From: Sphingosinicella microcystinivorans
Lineage (GTDB): Bacteria > Pseudomonadota > Alphaproteobacteria > Sphingomonadales > Sphingomonadaceae
Assembly: GCF_003634215.1 (NCBI RefSeq)
Contig: NZ_RBWX01000007.1
Location: 1,102,945-1,166,944, forward strand
DNA: 64,000 nucleotides
Direction: 5' to 3'
Each line of letters begins with the position of its first letter. The first letter of the stretch is position 1. This document shows positions 9,114 through 17,082 of the stretch, in pieces. Under the pieces are notes generated by a model. That model was not told the DNA's origin. It saw nothing but the letters and a program-made list of their open reading frames with translations, and made no database searches. Position numbers and translations under genes: made by a program.

Positions 9114-10088
9114 TCAGGCAGCCCCGGGGTCATCCGCGTAGACGCGCGCAATGACCGCGCAGACGAGCAGCTGGATCTGGTGGTAGACCATCAGCGGAAG
9201 GATCAGCATCCCGACGAGCGGCGCTGCGAACAGCGCCGCCGCGATCGGCACGCCGCTCGCCAGGCTCTTTGTGGAGCCGCAGAATACCAGCGCCACTTTG
9301 TCCGCCCGTGACAAGCCGAGGACGCGCGACAGCGCGAGGGAAACGAGCAGGACCGCCGCGAGCAACAGCACGGCAAGCCCGGCGATGGTTGCGAGATCCA
9401 CGCCCGAAACGCGTGACCACAGCCCATCGACGACCGCCGCACTGAACGCGGTGTAGACGACGAGCAGTATCGAGCCGCGATCGAGCTTTCCAAGAAAGGC
9501 TTTATGGCGATCGACGAAGCGTCCGATGAGCGGCCGGGACAGGTGCCCGACGATGAAGGGTATCAGCAGCGTCACCACCACCGAGCGGATGGCCGCGCCC
9601 GTATCGACCTCGCCGCCGGCCCCCTGGGCATGGATCAGCAGCCCGGCGAGCAGCGGCGTGAGGAAAACACCGATGAAGTTGGACAGCGATGCGCTGCAGA
9701 CGGCCGCGGCGACATTGCCGTGTCCGATCGATGTGAACGCGATCGACGACTGGACGGTGGAAGGCAGCACGGCGAGAAACATGAGGCCCGCCTTGATGTC
9801 GGCGGATACGATGCGGTCCGGCGCCAGCGCGACCCCGAGCGCGACCAAGGGGAACACGATGTAGGTCATGCCGAGGGCCGACAGGTGCAGCTTCACCGCG
9901 CCCGCGCCGCGCATGACCGCTTCGCGCGAAAGCTTGGCGCCGTGCATGAAGAACAGCAGCATGATGGCGAGACGCGTGGCGATTGCGAAGGCTTCCGCGG
10001 CATCGCCTCGGCAGGGCAATACGCTTGCGAGGGCGACGACGGTGAAAAGTGCGATCGTGAACCCGTCCGGGCGCAACTTGACCAGCAT
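9114..10088 (-). CDS. Bile acid:sodium symporter family carrier (SBF-like)
   Basis: A 324-residue membrane protein with about ten hydrophobic helices. The FFMHGAKLSREAV segment, VLPSTVQSSIAFTSIGHGNVAAA and CGSTKSLASGVPIA are the conserved crossover elements of the SBF-like (YfeH) family. These are secondary carriers in the inner membrane; the cargo is unknown, and bile acid in the family name is historical. It stands alone on the minus strand. It might move an acid intermediate of the neighbouring catabolic operon, but nothing in the sequence proves this. Confidence 0.85.
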   Translation of the reverse strand: MLVKLRPDGFTIALFTVVALASVLPCRGDAAEAFAIATRLAIMLLFFMHGAKLSREAVMRGAGAVKLHLSALGMTYIVFPLVALGVALAPDRIVSADIKAGLMFLAVLPSTVQSSIAFTSIGHGNVAAAVCSASLSNFIGVFLTPLLAGLLIHAQGAGGEVDTGAAIRSVVVTLLIPFIVGHLSRPLIGRFVDRHKAFLGKLDRGSILLVVYTAFSAAVVDGLWSRVSGVDLATIAGLAVLLLAAVLLVSLALSRVLGLSRADKVALVFCGSTKSLASGVPIAAALFAAPLVGMLILPLMVYHQIQLLVCAVIARVYADDPGAA

Positions 10089-10148
10089 GTCGACTCCTGA
10101 TGCGGCCGCACCGGCGGCGTTGGCGCAGGCGTTCTATGTCAGGAGACA

Positions 10149-10201
10149 CGCATTTTGAAACCTGCATCCCTACGACACGCCGTAAACCTGCGCATTTTGA
10201 A
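10149..10201. repeat. Two direct copies of CGCATTTTGAA upstream of the carrier gene
   Basis: The 11-base word occurs at 10149-10159 and 10191-10201, 42 bases apart (four helical turns), in the 188-base gap upstream of the SBF-like carrier. Same-face spacing would suit a regulator site, but no regulator can be assigned. Confidence 0.3.
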
Positions 10202-10276
10202 CAGCCAGAACCGATCGACCTTCAGCTCTGACAGCCTCCAAATGGCGGCTTGTCATCGTGTGAACGCGAGCCGGTT

Positions 10277-12469
10277 CTAGCCCGCGGCGCCGGCACGTCT
10301 CGGCTCCGGCAAAGGCGCGGTATGCGGGGTGCCGACCCCGTCATGAGGCTCGTCTTCGACCGCAGAGGTCGCGAGCGCGACGCCGGTTTCCAGGCTTGCC
10401 GCCGCAAGCTTCCGGGCAGCAGAGGGCGGGACGAGACGCGTCGCCGCGGCGAGCTTGATCTCCGGTGCTTCGGGTTCGGGTGCAGGCGCGGGCTGGGCGT
10501 GCACCGTGAGATCGGCGGCCCAAAGCCTCCGGATGACAGCACCCGCCACTGCAAGCGCGGACGGCCGCTGCGCGTTGACCTGGATCCGGTTTGTGAAGAG
10601 TGAAACGATCAAGCGGTCGCGCACCTCTTCGGAATGGAAATCGAACGCGACACCGATGCGGCGACCGGTCCTGCGAACGAAGCCGCGAACGATACCGACC
10701 TCTGGCAGGATCACCTGCACGCGCTCCCCGATCACCAGATCGGCGGGCTCGGAGACCTCCATGCCAAGGCCCGACAGCGAAATATCGCCCTTGCCGGAGG
10801 TGATCATGTGACCTGTGTCGCTGAGCAGCGACAGCGGCTGCTGGATCTCGAAGCGCTCCTCGCCGCGAATGCGCGGTTTTTCGAGGCACATCATCGCGAC
10901 GAGGATCATCACGAGCATATTGAGCAGAAGCCAGAAGCTCACCATCGGCAACAGCTCGTCTTGCACGACGATGCGATAGTCCGCGCCCATGTTCGCGACC
11001 ATGCCCGCCACGCTCGCCGCGATCAGGAACAGGCAGGAAAAGAGCACGCGCGTTTCCCAGTTTCCGCCGCCTGCGGCGGAGCCCTTTGGCGTGACCTTGA
11101 AGACGTGACCGTGCGGCTTCACGAGGGTTTGCAGGACGACGGGGAGAATCCGGAACATCTGGAACACCGCGAGGACCTGGGCCGCCAGCGGGTAATAGCG
11201 GCCGGGTGCAAGCAGTGTGATGCCCACGAGCAGCGCCAATATCAGCGGCAGCAGGTAGCTGGTGAGGCTTGGCAGATCGACGTGGATCATGGGCGACAGG
11301 TTGAAGAGCATGAACATGATCGGCATCAGGATCGCGAAGGCCGATTGCAATCCCTGCGTGATCCATGCCGAGGGCAGGAACATCAGCCGGTGCCGCAGCT
11401 TGAGGCCGGGACCGAGCGGCCCTTCCTTCAGATAGAGGATCTGGATCGCGCCCTGGGCCCAGCGTTGCCGCTGCACGAAGAATGCCGCCGTGCTTTCCGC
11501 CGCCAGGCCATAGGCGAGCGGTTCGTTGAGATAGCGCGTGACATAGCCCTGGCGCAGACTCGCGAGCGTCAGCAGCATGTCTTCCGTGATCGAACCTTCG
11601 GGCAGGCCGCCGCCGATATCTTCGAACAGCTTGCGCCGCGTGACGGAATTCGAGCCGCAGCAGAACGAGGCATCCCAGCCATCGCGGCCGGGCATGATCG
11701 CTTCGAAGAAGAAGCGCTGATCGTCCGGCATCGCCTGCTGCAGGCCGAGGTTCGTCTGCATTGGGTCGTGGTTGTAGAAACTGTGCGGGATCTGGACGAT
11801 CCCGACCTTCTCGTCTTCAAAGAAGCCCATCGTGCGCAGCAGGAAATCGCGCCTCGGCACGAAATCGGCGTCGAACACGGCGCCATAGGGCGCGGTTGTG
11901 AGCGTGAGGGCGTGATTGATGTTGCCGGCCTTGGCGCCCTTGTTGTCGGGGCGGTTGATGTAGCCGGCGCCCTTGGCGACGCAGAGGTCGTGCACCCATT
12001 GACGGCGGCCATCATCGAGCACCCACACCCGCGCGTCCGGCCAATTCAGCGCGAGGCATCCAAGGATGGTTTTTTCCAGAACGTCGCGGGGCTCGTTGTA
12101 GGTGGCAATGAACACGTCGACAGGGGGCAGCTTCGCGGCGCTTTCCGCCCATCGTGCGCGCAGCATGGCTTCGCCGGTGTCGGCCTCTGCCGATCGGTCG
12201 GTAGGGCGGGAGAGGATTGCGAGCAGGATCGCGGCATCAAACAAAGCCGCGAGTTCGACGGTGAGGCAGGTGAGGGGCCACCAAAGGTCGCCCGGACCAC
12301 CGGACCAAGGGATCGTCTGCGTGATCCGCCAGTGGAGATAGTAGAGGATCGTGGCGCCGACTGTGGCGATAAGGCCGGCACGGCTGTAGCGCACGCCGCC
12401 GAACAGGATCAGCGCCCCCAGCACCAGGGCGAGAGGCGCCAGTGTTTCGATCAGCGGGAGGGTGTTCAA
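10277..12469 (-). CDS. Cellulose-synthase-like processive glycosyltransferase with PilZ domain (BcsA-like)
   Basis: A 730-residue GT2 enzyme. N-terminal membrane helices are followed by VDVFIATYNEP, DDGRRQWV, the DxD-type FDADFVP, SITEDM and QRQRW, the full D,D,D,QxxRW set of processive beta-glycan synthases. More helices follow, then a C-terminal PilZ domain with RGEER (RxxxR) and DISLSG (DxSxxG), so it should bind c-di-GMP. I chose the TTG at 12469, which lies just after the stop of the HlyD-like gene; a longer frame would cover that gene's end. No bcsB, bcsC or bcsZ is nearby, so the polymer may not be cellulose. Confidence 0.85.
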   Translation of the reverse strand: MNTLPLIETLAPLALVLGALILFGGVRYSRAGLIATVGATILYYLHWRITQTIPWSGGPGDLWWPLTCLTVELAALFDAAILLAILSRPTDRSAEADTGEAMLRARWAESAAKLPPVDVFIATYNEPRDVLEKTILGCLALNWPDARVWVLDDGRRQWVHDLCVAKGAGYINRPDNKGAKAGNINHALTLTTAPYGAVFDADFVPRRDFLLRTMGFFEDEKVGIVQIPHSFYNHDPMQTNLGLQQAMPDDQRFFFEAIMPGRDGWDASFCCGSNSVTRRKLFEDIGGGLPEGSITEDMLLTLASLRQGYVTRYLNEPLAYGLAAESTAAFFVQRQRWAQGAIQILYLKEGPLGPGLKLRHRLMFLPSAWITQGLQSAFAILMPIMFMLFNLSPMIHVDLPSLTSYLLPLILALLVGITLLAPGRYYPLAAQVLAVFQMFRILPVVLQTLVKPHGHVFKVTPKGSAAGGGNWETRVLFSCLFLIAASVAGMVANMGADYRIVVQDELLPMVSFWLLLNMLVMILVAMMCLEKPRIRGEERFEIQQPLSLLSDTGHMITSGKGDISLSGLGMEVSEPADLVIGERVQVILPEVGIVRGFVRRTGRRIGVAFDFHSEEVRDRLIVSLFTNRIQVNAQRPSALAVAGAVIRRLWAADLTVHAQPAPAPEPEAPEIKLAAATRLVPPSAARKLAAASLETGVALATSAVEDEPHDGVGTPHTAPLPEPRRAGAAG

Positions 12470-12474
12470 GACGG

Positions 12475-13659
12475 TCAGATCGTTCGGCTGAACCGCACTT
12501 CGGCCAGCCGCCCGACATCGCACCTGCGGCTGGCGTCGAACGCTTCCGGCGCGGGCGCCGAAAGCGAAACGTCCACGATGATCTCGCGGGCGTCCGGCTT
12601 CGAATGGGTCGAGGCGGCCAGCAGCCGCTCCTCTCGGCGGCTTGCGGCGCCCGAGATGCTGGAGATGCGGCCTTTCATCCAGCGGTCGGAGCCGATCAGG
12701 CGCACGTCGGCAGGGCCGCCGGGCACGATGGCTTCGGCCTTGCGTTCGGGCAGCGCGACCTGCACGAAACGGCGGCGGCAATCGACGAGATCGAGGATGG
12801 GTTCACCGGCGCGCACGGCGGCACCGGAGCTTGCGGTTGCCGCCCAGATCAGCGTTCCGGCCGGCGCGCGGTAGCTGGCGCGGCCGAGCGCGTCTTTCAG
12901 GCGCAGTTCTGCTTGCGTATGCTGTGCGGTGGCGTCGTTCAGCGTTTTTTCGATGATCTGCCGCTGCAGCATCAGGCGGTCGGCCTGCTGCGTGGCGTAA
13001 GGCGCGTCATTGTAGCTGTCGCCGATGAACACGCCGGCGCGCGCGGCCTTTTCCGTGACCTCGATCGAGCGCAGCTTCGAGGCGGCGCTGCTGCATTCGT
13101 TGCTCGTGCGCGTCGCCGCGGCTTCGGCCTTTTCCACGGCGGCGGGGGACATGAAGCCCTCGCGCGCGAGCTTCCGCACGCGCGCAAGCGTCGCTGCCTG
13201 CTGCGTGCGTTCCGCCTGGCATCCATTGAGATCCGCAAGCGCGGCGCCGCGGTCTTCGCTGAGGCGGGCGCTCGTGGCCGCGTTGAAGGCCGACGCACGC
13301 TTTTCGAGTCGCTGTTCTTCAGAGCGAAGCTCGGAGAGCTGGCGCTGGGCAAGATCGATCTGCGCCTGCGCCAGATCTGCCGCCGCCGCGAGGTCTGCAA
13401 CCTCTCCAGTATCCTGCGAGAGATCGAGCAGGCGGATCGAGGAGGCCTTCGCGAAATAGCGGCCGTCGGCAGGCAGGTCCGCCACCGTGCCATCAACCGG
13501 CGCCGACAGGCGGATGAGCGGCGCGTTGATCGCCGCCTGCGTCGAAACGTCGTTGAAGACATAGGGCGCGAAGCCGACTGCGCCGATAGCGATAAGCGAC
13601 GCGGCAAGCACAAGGCGTGTGCTGCGGGCGCGGACGAAATTCTGAACGTTGATATTCAT
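12475..13659 (-). CDS. HlyD/membrane-fusion-type protein paired with the glycan synthase
   Basis: A 394-residue protein with one N-terminal membrane helix (about residues 15-35), a half barrel-sandwich motif (APVDGTVADLPADGRYFAKA), a long Ala/Arg-rich coiled coil of about 130 residues, and a closing barrel-sandwich half (RAPAGTLIWAATASSGAAVRAGEPI). The start is ATG at 13659. It lies five bases upstream of the synthase start, so the two are co-transcribed. The pairing resembles Alg44-Alg8 of alginate systems, where an HlyD-like periplasmic protein works with the synthase. Here the c-di-GMP domain sits on the synthase. Confidence 0.82.
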   Translation of the reverse strand: MNINVQNFVRARSTRLVLAASLIAIGAVGFAPYVFNDVSTQAAINAPLIRLSAPVDGTVADLPADGRYFAKASSIRLLDLSQDTGEVADLAAAADLAQAQIDLAQRQLSELRSEEQRLEKRASAFNAATSARLSEDRGAALADLNGCQAERTQQAATLARVRKLAREGFMSPAAVEKAEAAATRTSNECSSAASKLRSIEVTEKAARAGVFIGDSYNDAPYATQQADRLMLQRQIIEKTLNDATAQHTQAELRLKDALGRASYRAPAGTLIWAATASSGAAVRAGEPILDLVDCRRRFVQVALPERKAEAIVPGGPADVRLIGSDRWMKGRISSISGAASRREERLLAASTHSKPDAREIIVDVSLSAPAPEAFDASRRCDVGRLAEVRFSRTI

Positions 13660-13762
13660 GGTTTTGCGGCCCCTGCGCCAATCAAGGTGTTGGCGCTCTG
13701 CCGCTGTGATAAACAAATCTGGCTAATTCCGAGTTAACCCCGGCACCCTTGAGCCTGTGCGT

Positions 13763-15076
13763 TTACGCCGTCGCCTTGATCGTTTCACGCAGCATCTCGA
13801 TCATCGTGTCGATTTCCGCTTTCTCGGCGATGAGGGGCGGCGACAGGGCGATGATGTCGCCCGTCACGCGGATGAGCAGCCCGCGCTGGAAGCAATCCGT
13901 GAACACGTCGTAGGCGCGGCTGCCGGGCGCGCCTTCGCGCGATGCCAGCTCAATGCCGGCGACGAGGCCGATCGCGCGAATGTCCGTGATCGTGGGTAGG
14001 CCGCGCAGGCTGAAAACAGCCTCTTTCCAGTAGGCTTCGAGCTCTGCCGCGCGCGTGAGAAGGCCTTCCCGCGCGTAGATGTCGAGGGTCGCCATGCCCG
14101 CCGCGCAGGCCACCGGGTGGCCCGAGTAGGTGTAGCCGTGGAAAAGCTCGATGGCGGACTCGGGTCCCTGCATCAGCGCATCGTGAACGCCCCGCGCGCA
14201 GAAGACGGCGCCCATCGGCACGGCGCCGTTGGTGATGGCCTTTGCAGTCGTCACGATGTCCGGCTGAACGCCGAACTTTTCGGTTGCGAACGGCGTGCCG
14301 AGGCGGCCGAAACCCGTGATCACCTCGTCGAAGATCAGCAGGATGCCGTGGCGTGTCGCGATTTCGCGAAGCCGCTCCAGATAGCCCTTCGGCGGCAGCA
14401 GAACGCCGGTGGAGCCTGCCATCGGTTCGACGATGACCGCGGCGATCGTTTCCGCGCCGTGCAGGCCGACGAGCCGCTCGAGATCGTCGGCAAGCTCGGC
14501 GCCGTGCTCCGGCAAATCCTGCGAAAAGGCATTGCGCACCGGGTCGTGCGTGTGACGGAGGTGATCGGTGCCGGGGAGGGTAGGAAAGACGCGCCGGTTG
14601 TTAACGAGGCCGCCCACCGAGATGCCGCCGAAGCCGACACCGTGGTAACCGCGCTCGCGGCCGATGAAACGCGTGCGGGTGCCTTGTCCGATCGCCCGCT
14701 GGTACGCGACGGCGATCTTCAGGGCTGTATCGACCGCTTCCGAGCCGGAGTTGGTGAAAAAGATGCGATCCAGCCCCGCAGGGGCGATCTCACCGAGCCG
14801 CTCGGCGAAACGGAACGCGATGGGGTGCCCCATCTGGAACGTCGGCGCATAGTCGAGCGTGCGCAGCTGTTCGCCGACGGCCTCGGCGATTTCGCGGCGG
14901 CCGTGGCCCGCGTTGACGCACCAGAGGCCGGCGGTGCCATCGAGAACACGCCTGCCGTCGTCGCTGCGGTAATACATGCCCTCCGCCTCCGCGAGCAGGC
15001 GCGGCGCGGCCTTGAACTGCCGGTTGGCGGTGAACGGCATCCAGAAGTTATCAAGGGCGGTCGTGTTGGCGGGCAT
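13763..15076 (-). CDS. Class III PLP-dependent aminotransferase (omega-amino acid:pyruvate type)
   Basis: A 437-residue fold-type I aminotransferase. LIFDEVITGFGR carries the PLP-binding Asp, and TTAKAITNGAVPMG carries the Schiff-base Lys. FFTNSGSEAVDTALK and RGYHGVGFGGISVGG match beta-alanine/omega-amino acid:pyruvate transaminases. ATG at 15076 has AGAAAGGA upstream. The gene diverges from an XRE-cupin regulator of the kind that controls amine and polyamine use (PuuR-like). The likely role is transfer of an amino group from an omega-amino acid or diamine to pyruvate; exact donor unknown. Confidence 0.87.
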   Translation of the reverse strand: MPANTTALDNFWMPFTANRQFKAAPRLLAEAEGMYYRSDDGRRVLDGTAGLWCVNAGHGRREIAEAVGEQLRTLDYAPTFQMGHPIAFRFAERLGEIAPAGLDRIFFTNSGSEAVDTALKIAVAYQRAIGQGTRTRFIGRERGYHGVGFGGISVGGLVNNRRVFPTLPGTDHLRHTHDPVRNAFSQDLPEHGAELADDLERLVGLHGAETIAAVIVEPMAGSTGVLLPPKGYLERLREIATRHGILLIFDEVITGFGRLGTPFATEKFGVQPDIVTTAKAITNGAVPMGAVFCARGVHDALMQGPESAIELFHGYTYSGHPVACAAGMATLDIYAREGLLTRAAELEAYWKEAVFSLRGLPTITDIRAIGLVAGIELASREGAPGSRAYDVFTDCFQRGLLIRVTGDIIALSPPLIAEKAEIDTMIEMLRETIKATA

Positions 15077-15177
15077 GTGTTGTCCTTTCTCAAGCACTCC
15101 AACACTTGGGACGCGTGAAAACAAGGCGTTTTCTTTAGGCTTTTTTCCGCGCGCGTTTCGGCGCATTGAAGGCATGG

Positions 15178-15196
15178 TGTTGAGTGTGGTTCAACA
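15178..15196. promoter_or_regulatory. Inverted repeat upstream of the XRE-cupin regulator
   Basis: TGTTGA-N7-TCAACA (15178-15183 and 15191-15196), perfect 6-bp arms between the divergent aminotransferase and regulator genes. A second, shorter palindrome CCAA-CAC-TTGG lies at 15099-15109 beside the aminotransferase start. These are plausible operator half-sites for the XRE-cupin protein controlling both genes. Confidence 0.45.
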
Positions 15197-15222
15197 ACAT
15201 GAACGCGGTGGAAGAGGGCGGA

Positions 15223-15777
15223 ATGTCGGAAGATCTTGGCGTTGGGTGGCGGCTACGCCATGTACGACAGGCAGCAGGCCTGTCGCAGCGGGTGCTTGCA
15301 AAACGTGCGGGGATCACGAACTCCACGATATCGCTTATCGAGGCGGACCGCGCCAATCCCTCGCTCGGTGCCCTGAAGCGCATTCTGGATGCAATCCCGG
15401 TCGGCCTTTCAGCGTTTTTCGCGCTGGAGCGGGAGCCGGACGATGCGATGTTTCATGCCGCTAGCGACCTTGTCGAAATCGGCAAAGGGCATGTCTCGTA
15501 CCGTCAGGTGGGGCGATCGATGAGCGGGCGCAAGCTGCAGATGCTCGACGAATGCTACAAGCCGGGTTCGGACACTGGCCGCATCCCGCTGAGCCATGAC
15601 GGTGAGGAAGCGGGAATTATCATCTGCGGCCAGATCGAAGTGACCGTCGGGAACGAGCGGCGCGTCCTCGGGCCGGGGGATGCCTACAGCTTCGACAGCC
15701 GGATACCGCATCGCTTTCGCTGCGTGAGTGACGTGCCTGCGCGTGTCGTGAGCGCCTGCACACCGCCGACGTTCTAA
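15223..15777 (+). CDS. XRE-family regulator with C-terminal cupin domain
   Basis: A protein of ~184 residues with an N-terminal helix-turn-helix (GWRLRHVRQAAGLSQRVLAKRAGITNSTISLIE) and a C-terminal cupin fold (GEEAGIIICGQIEVTVGNERRVLGPGDAYSFDS then PHRF). This is the PuuR-like architecture in which the cupin senses a small amine or amino acid. ATG at 15223 follows GAAGAGGGCGG; ATG at 15199 is an alternative start. It is divergent from the class III aminotransferase, its likely target. Confidence 0.87.
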   Translation: MSEDLGVGWRLRHVRQAAGLSQRVLAKRAGITNSTISLIEADRANPSLGALKRILDAIPVGLSAFFALEREPDDAMFHAASDLVEIGKGHVSYRQVGRSMSGRKLQMLDECYKPGSDTGRIPLSHDGEEAGIIICGQIEVTVGNERRVLGPGDAYSFDSRIPHRFRCVSDVPARVVSACTPPTF

Positions 15778-15783
15778 GACAGG

Positions 15784-16281
15784 CTAACGGTTTTCCTGTG
15801 GTTGATCGCGGTCGATAGCGCCCGCATCGATCAGCGGTGCTGCATCAATGGCGCTTGCACCGAGGACGTCGCCGAGGCGCTCCAGCGCGGCGAGGATCAT
15901 GGCCTGCTCCCAGATGGGCAGCTTCATGAAACCCGCGTTGAAGCGGGACTGCAGCATGTCCGGTGCAGCCGCCAGGGCCGCTGTTCCGGCCTCGGTGATG
16001 CGAACAAGGACCTGACGCTTGTCTTGCTCGCCCCGCCTGCGAGCCACCAGCCCACCCGCGGCCAGGCGATCCAGAATGTTGGTGACGGTCGCATGGCCGA
16101 ACTGAAGCGTCGATGCGATCGCTCCCGGTGTCACGTCCTCGCGACGCGCGATTTCCTGAAGAACGAGCATCTGGGAGGGGGTGAGCCCGGTTTCGGCGGC
16201 AAGGCGTCGCCCGCCAAGTTCACTCGCCCGCAGGATGCGCCGTAAAGCACGCAGGGTTTGGTTGGGTACGCTGGTGCTCAT
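15784..16281 (-). CDS. ectR: MarR-family regulator, probable ectoine repressor EctR
   Basis: A 165-residue MarR protein: helix bundle at both ends and a central winged helix (VTPGAIASTLQFGHATVTNILDRLAAGGLVARRRGEQDKRQ). It is divergent from ectA, and MarR-type EctR/CosR proteins repress ectABC operons in methanotrophs and vibrios, often by binding palindromes in this same gap. A perfect 9-bp-arm inverted repeat lies 42 bases from its start codon. The family is certain from sequence; the target is inferred from position. It converges with the XRE-cupin gene, six bases apart. Confidence 0.85.
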   Translation of the reverse strand: MSTSVPNQTLRALRRILRASELGGRRLAAETGLTPSQMLVLQEIARREDVTPGAIASTLQFGHATVTNILDRLAAGGLVARRRGEQDKRQVLVRITEAGTAALAAAPDMLQSRFNAGFMKLPIWEQAMILAALERLGDVLGASAIDAAPLIDAGAIDRDQPQENR

Positions 16282-16322
16282 AAACGCTTGGCTAGCGCGG
16301 CCATGCCCTCCGAGCCAGCGCT

Positions 16323-16349
16323 ATTATATTTCGGATCATTAAATATAAT
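16323..16349. promoter_or_regulatory. Perfect inverted repeat in the ectR-ectA divergent gap (candidate EctR operator)
   Basis: ATTATATTT (16323-16331) and AAATATAAT (16341-16349) are exact reverse complements separated by 9 bases. The block is far more AT-rich than its surroundings, and each arm contains TATAAT on one strand, so binding here would cover a -10 element, as described for EctR1. Confidence 0.6.
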
Positions 16350-16395
16350 TTTTCTGCTCTTTCACGGGTTGGAGGCCTCGCCTGCTCCTGAAAGG

Positions 16396-16424
16396 TTGAT
16401 AATCCGAAGGTTGGTGACTATATT
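16396..16424 (+). promoter_or_regulatory. Predicted sigma-70 promoter of the ectoine operon
   Basis: TTGATA (16396-16401), a 17-base spacer and TATATT (16419-16424), close to the housekeeping consensus. Transcription would begin near 16431, about 55 bases before the proposed ectA start, and downstream of the candidate EctR operator. Confidence 0.55.
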
Positions 16425-16485
16425 CCGGCACGAACCGAGCGAGAGTCGATCGTGTCGGGTTAAAAATATTTCGGGAGAATAAACA

Positions 16486-17082
16486 ATTCAACCTCAAGCA
16501 AGCAGCGCGTTTACCGCGCCACGGCTTTCGGCGTCCGTTGCAAATGACCCCCAGCCGGACAAGGACATCAGCTTCCGGCCACCCGTTCCGGCCGATGCCG
16601 CACAGATTTCGGCCCTGATCGCCGACTGTCCGCCGCTCGACACAAACTCCGTCTATTGCAACCTGCTCCAATGTTCGGATTTTGCGGACACATGCATCGT
16701 TGCGGAGCGGGACGACGCGATCGTTGGCTGGATATCCGGCTACCGGCCGCCAACTAAGCAGGACAAGTTCTTTGTATGGCAGGTCGCCGTCAGCGACTCT
16801 GTGCGAGGTGAAGGGCTCGGTGGGCAAATGCTCGATGCTCTGCTCGAGCGCCCCGCGCTTCAGGGCGTCCTTTCACTGACGACCACGATCACCGAGGACA
16901 ATGCCGCGTCCTGGGCGCTTTTCGAAAGTTTTGCCGGTCGCCACGGCGCGACGCTCCGGCGGACCCCGCGTTTCGATCGGGAACGTCACTTCGGCGGCGA
17001 GCATGAGACCGAATGGGAGGCCCGCATCGGACCGCTGCCAACGGCCTATCGCAAGCTTTCCAAAACAAGGGAATTGATATGA
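16486..17082 (+). CDS. ectA: L-2,4-diaminobutyrate acetyltransferase EctA, apparent ATT start
   Basis: A GNAT-family enzyme that acetylates L-2,4-diaminobutyrate, the second step of ectoine synthesis. The segments PLDTNSVYCNLLQCSDFADTC, VGWISGYRPP, KFFVWQVAVS and TTTITEDNAASWALFESFA are EctA hallmarks. An in-frame TAA at 16480-16482 blocks any longer frame, and between it and the conserved domain there is no ATG, GTG or TTG. The best start is ATT at 16486, eight bases after GGAG (16474-16477), giving 198 residues, a normal EctA length. A sequence error in an ATG is the main alternative. It overlaps ectB by four bases. Confidence 0.88.
   Translation: MQPQASSAFTAPRLSASVANDPQPDKDISFRPPVPADAAQISALIADCPPLDTNSVYCNLLQCSDFADTCIVAERDDAIVGWISGYRPPTKQDKFFVWQVAVSDSVRGEGLGGQMLDALLERPALQGVLSLTTTITEDNAASWALFESFAGRHGATLRRTPRFDRERHFGGEHETEWEARIGPLPTAYRKLSKTRELI

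Noticed and set aside
10634-12874. Long open frame on the plus strand opposite the glycan synthase gene
   Set aside because: It has no recognisable motif and is full of Asp/His/Gln/Arg as expected for the complement of high-GC coding DNA. The minus strand carries complete GT2 and PilZ motifs.
16258-16482. Small plus-strand open frame before ectA, in the same frame
   Set aside because: It ends at the TAA before the ATT start, covers the operator and promoter candidates, and shows no conserved residues.
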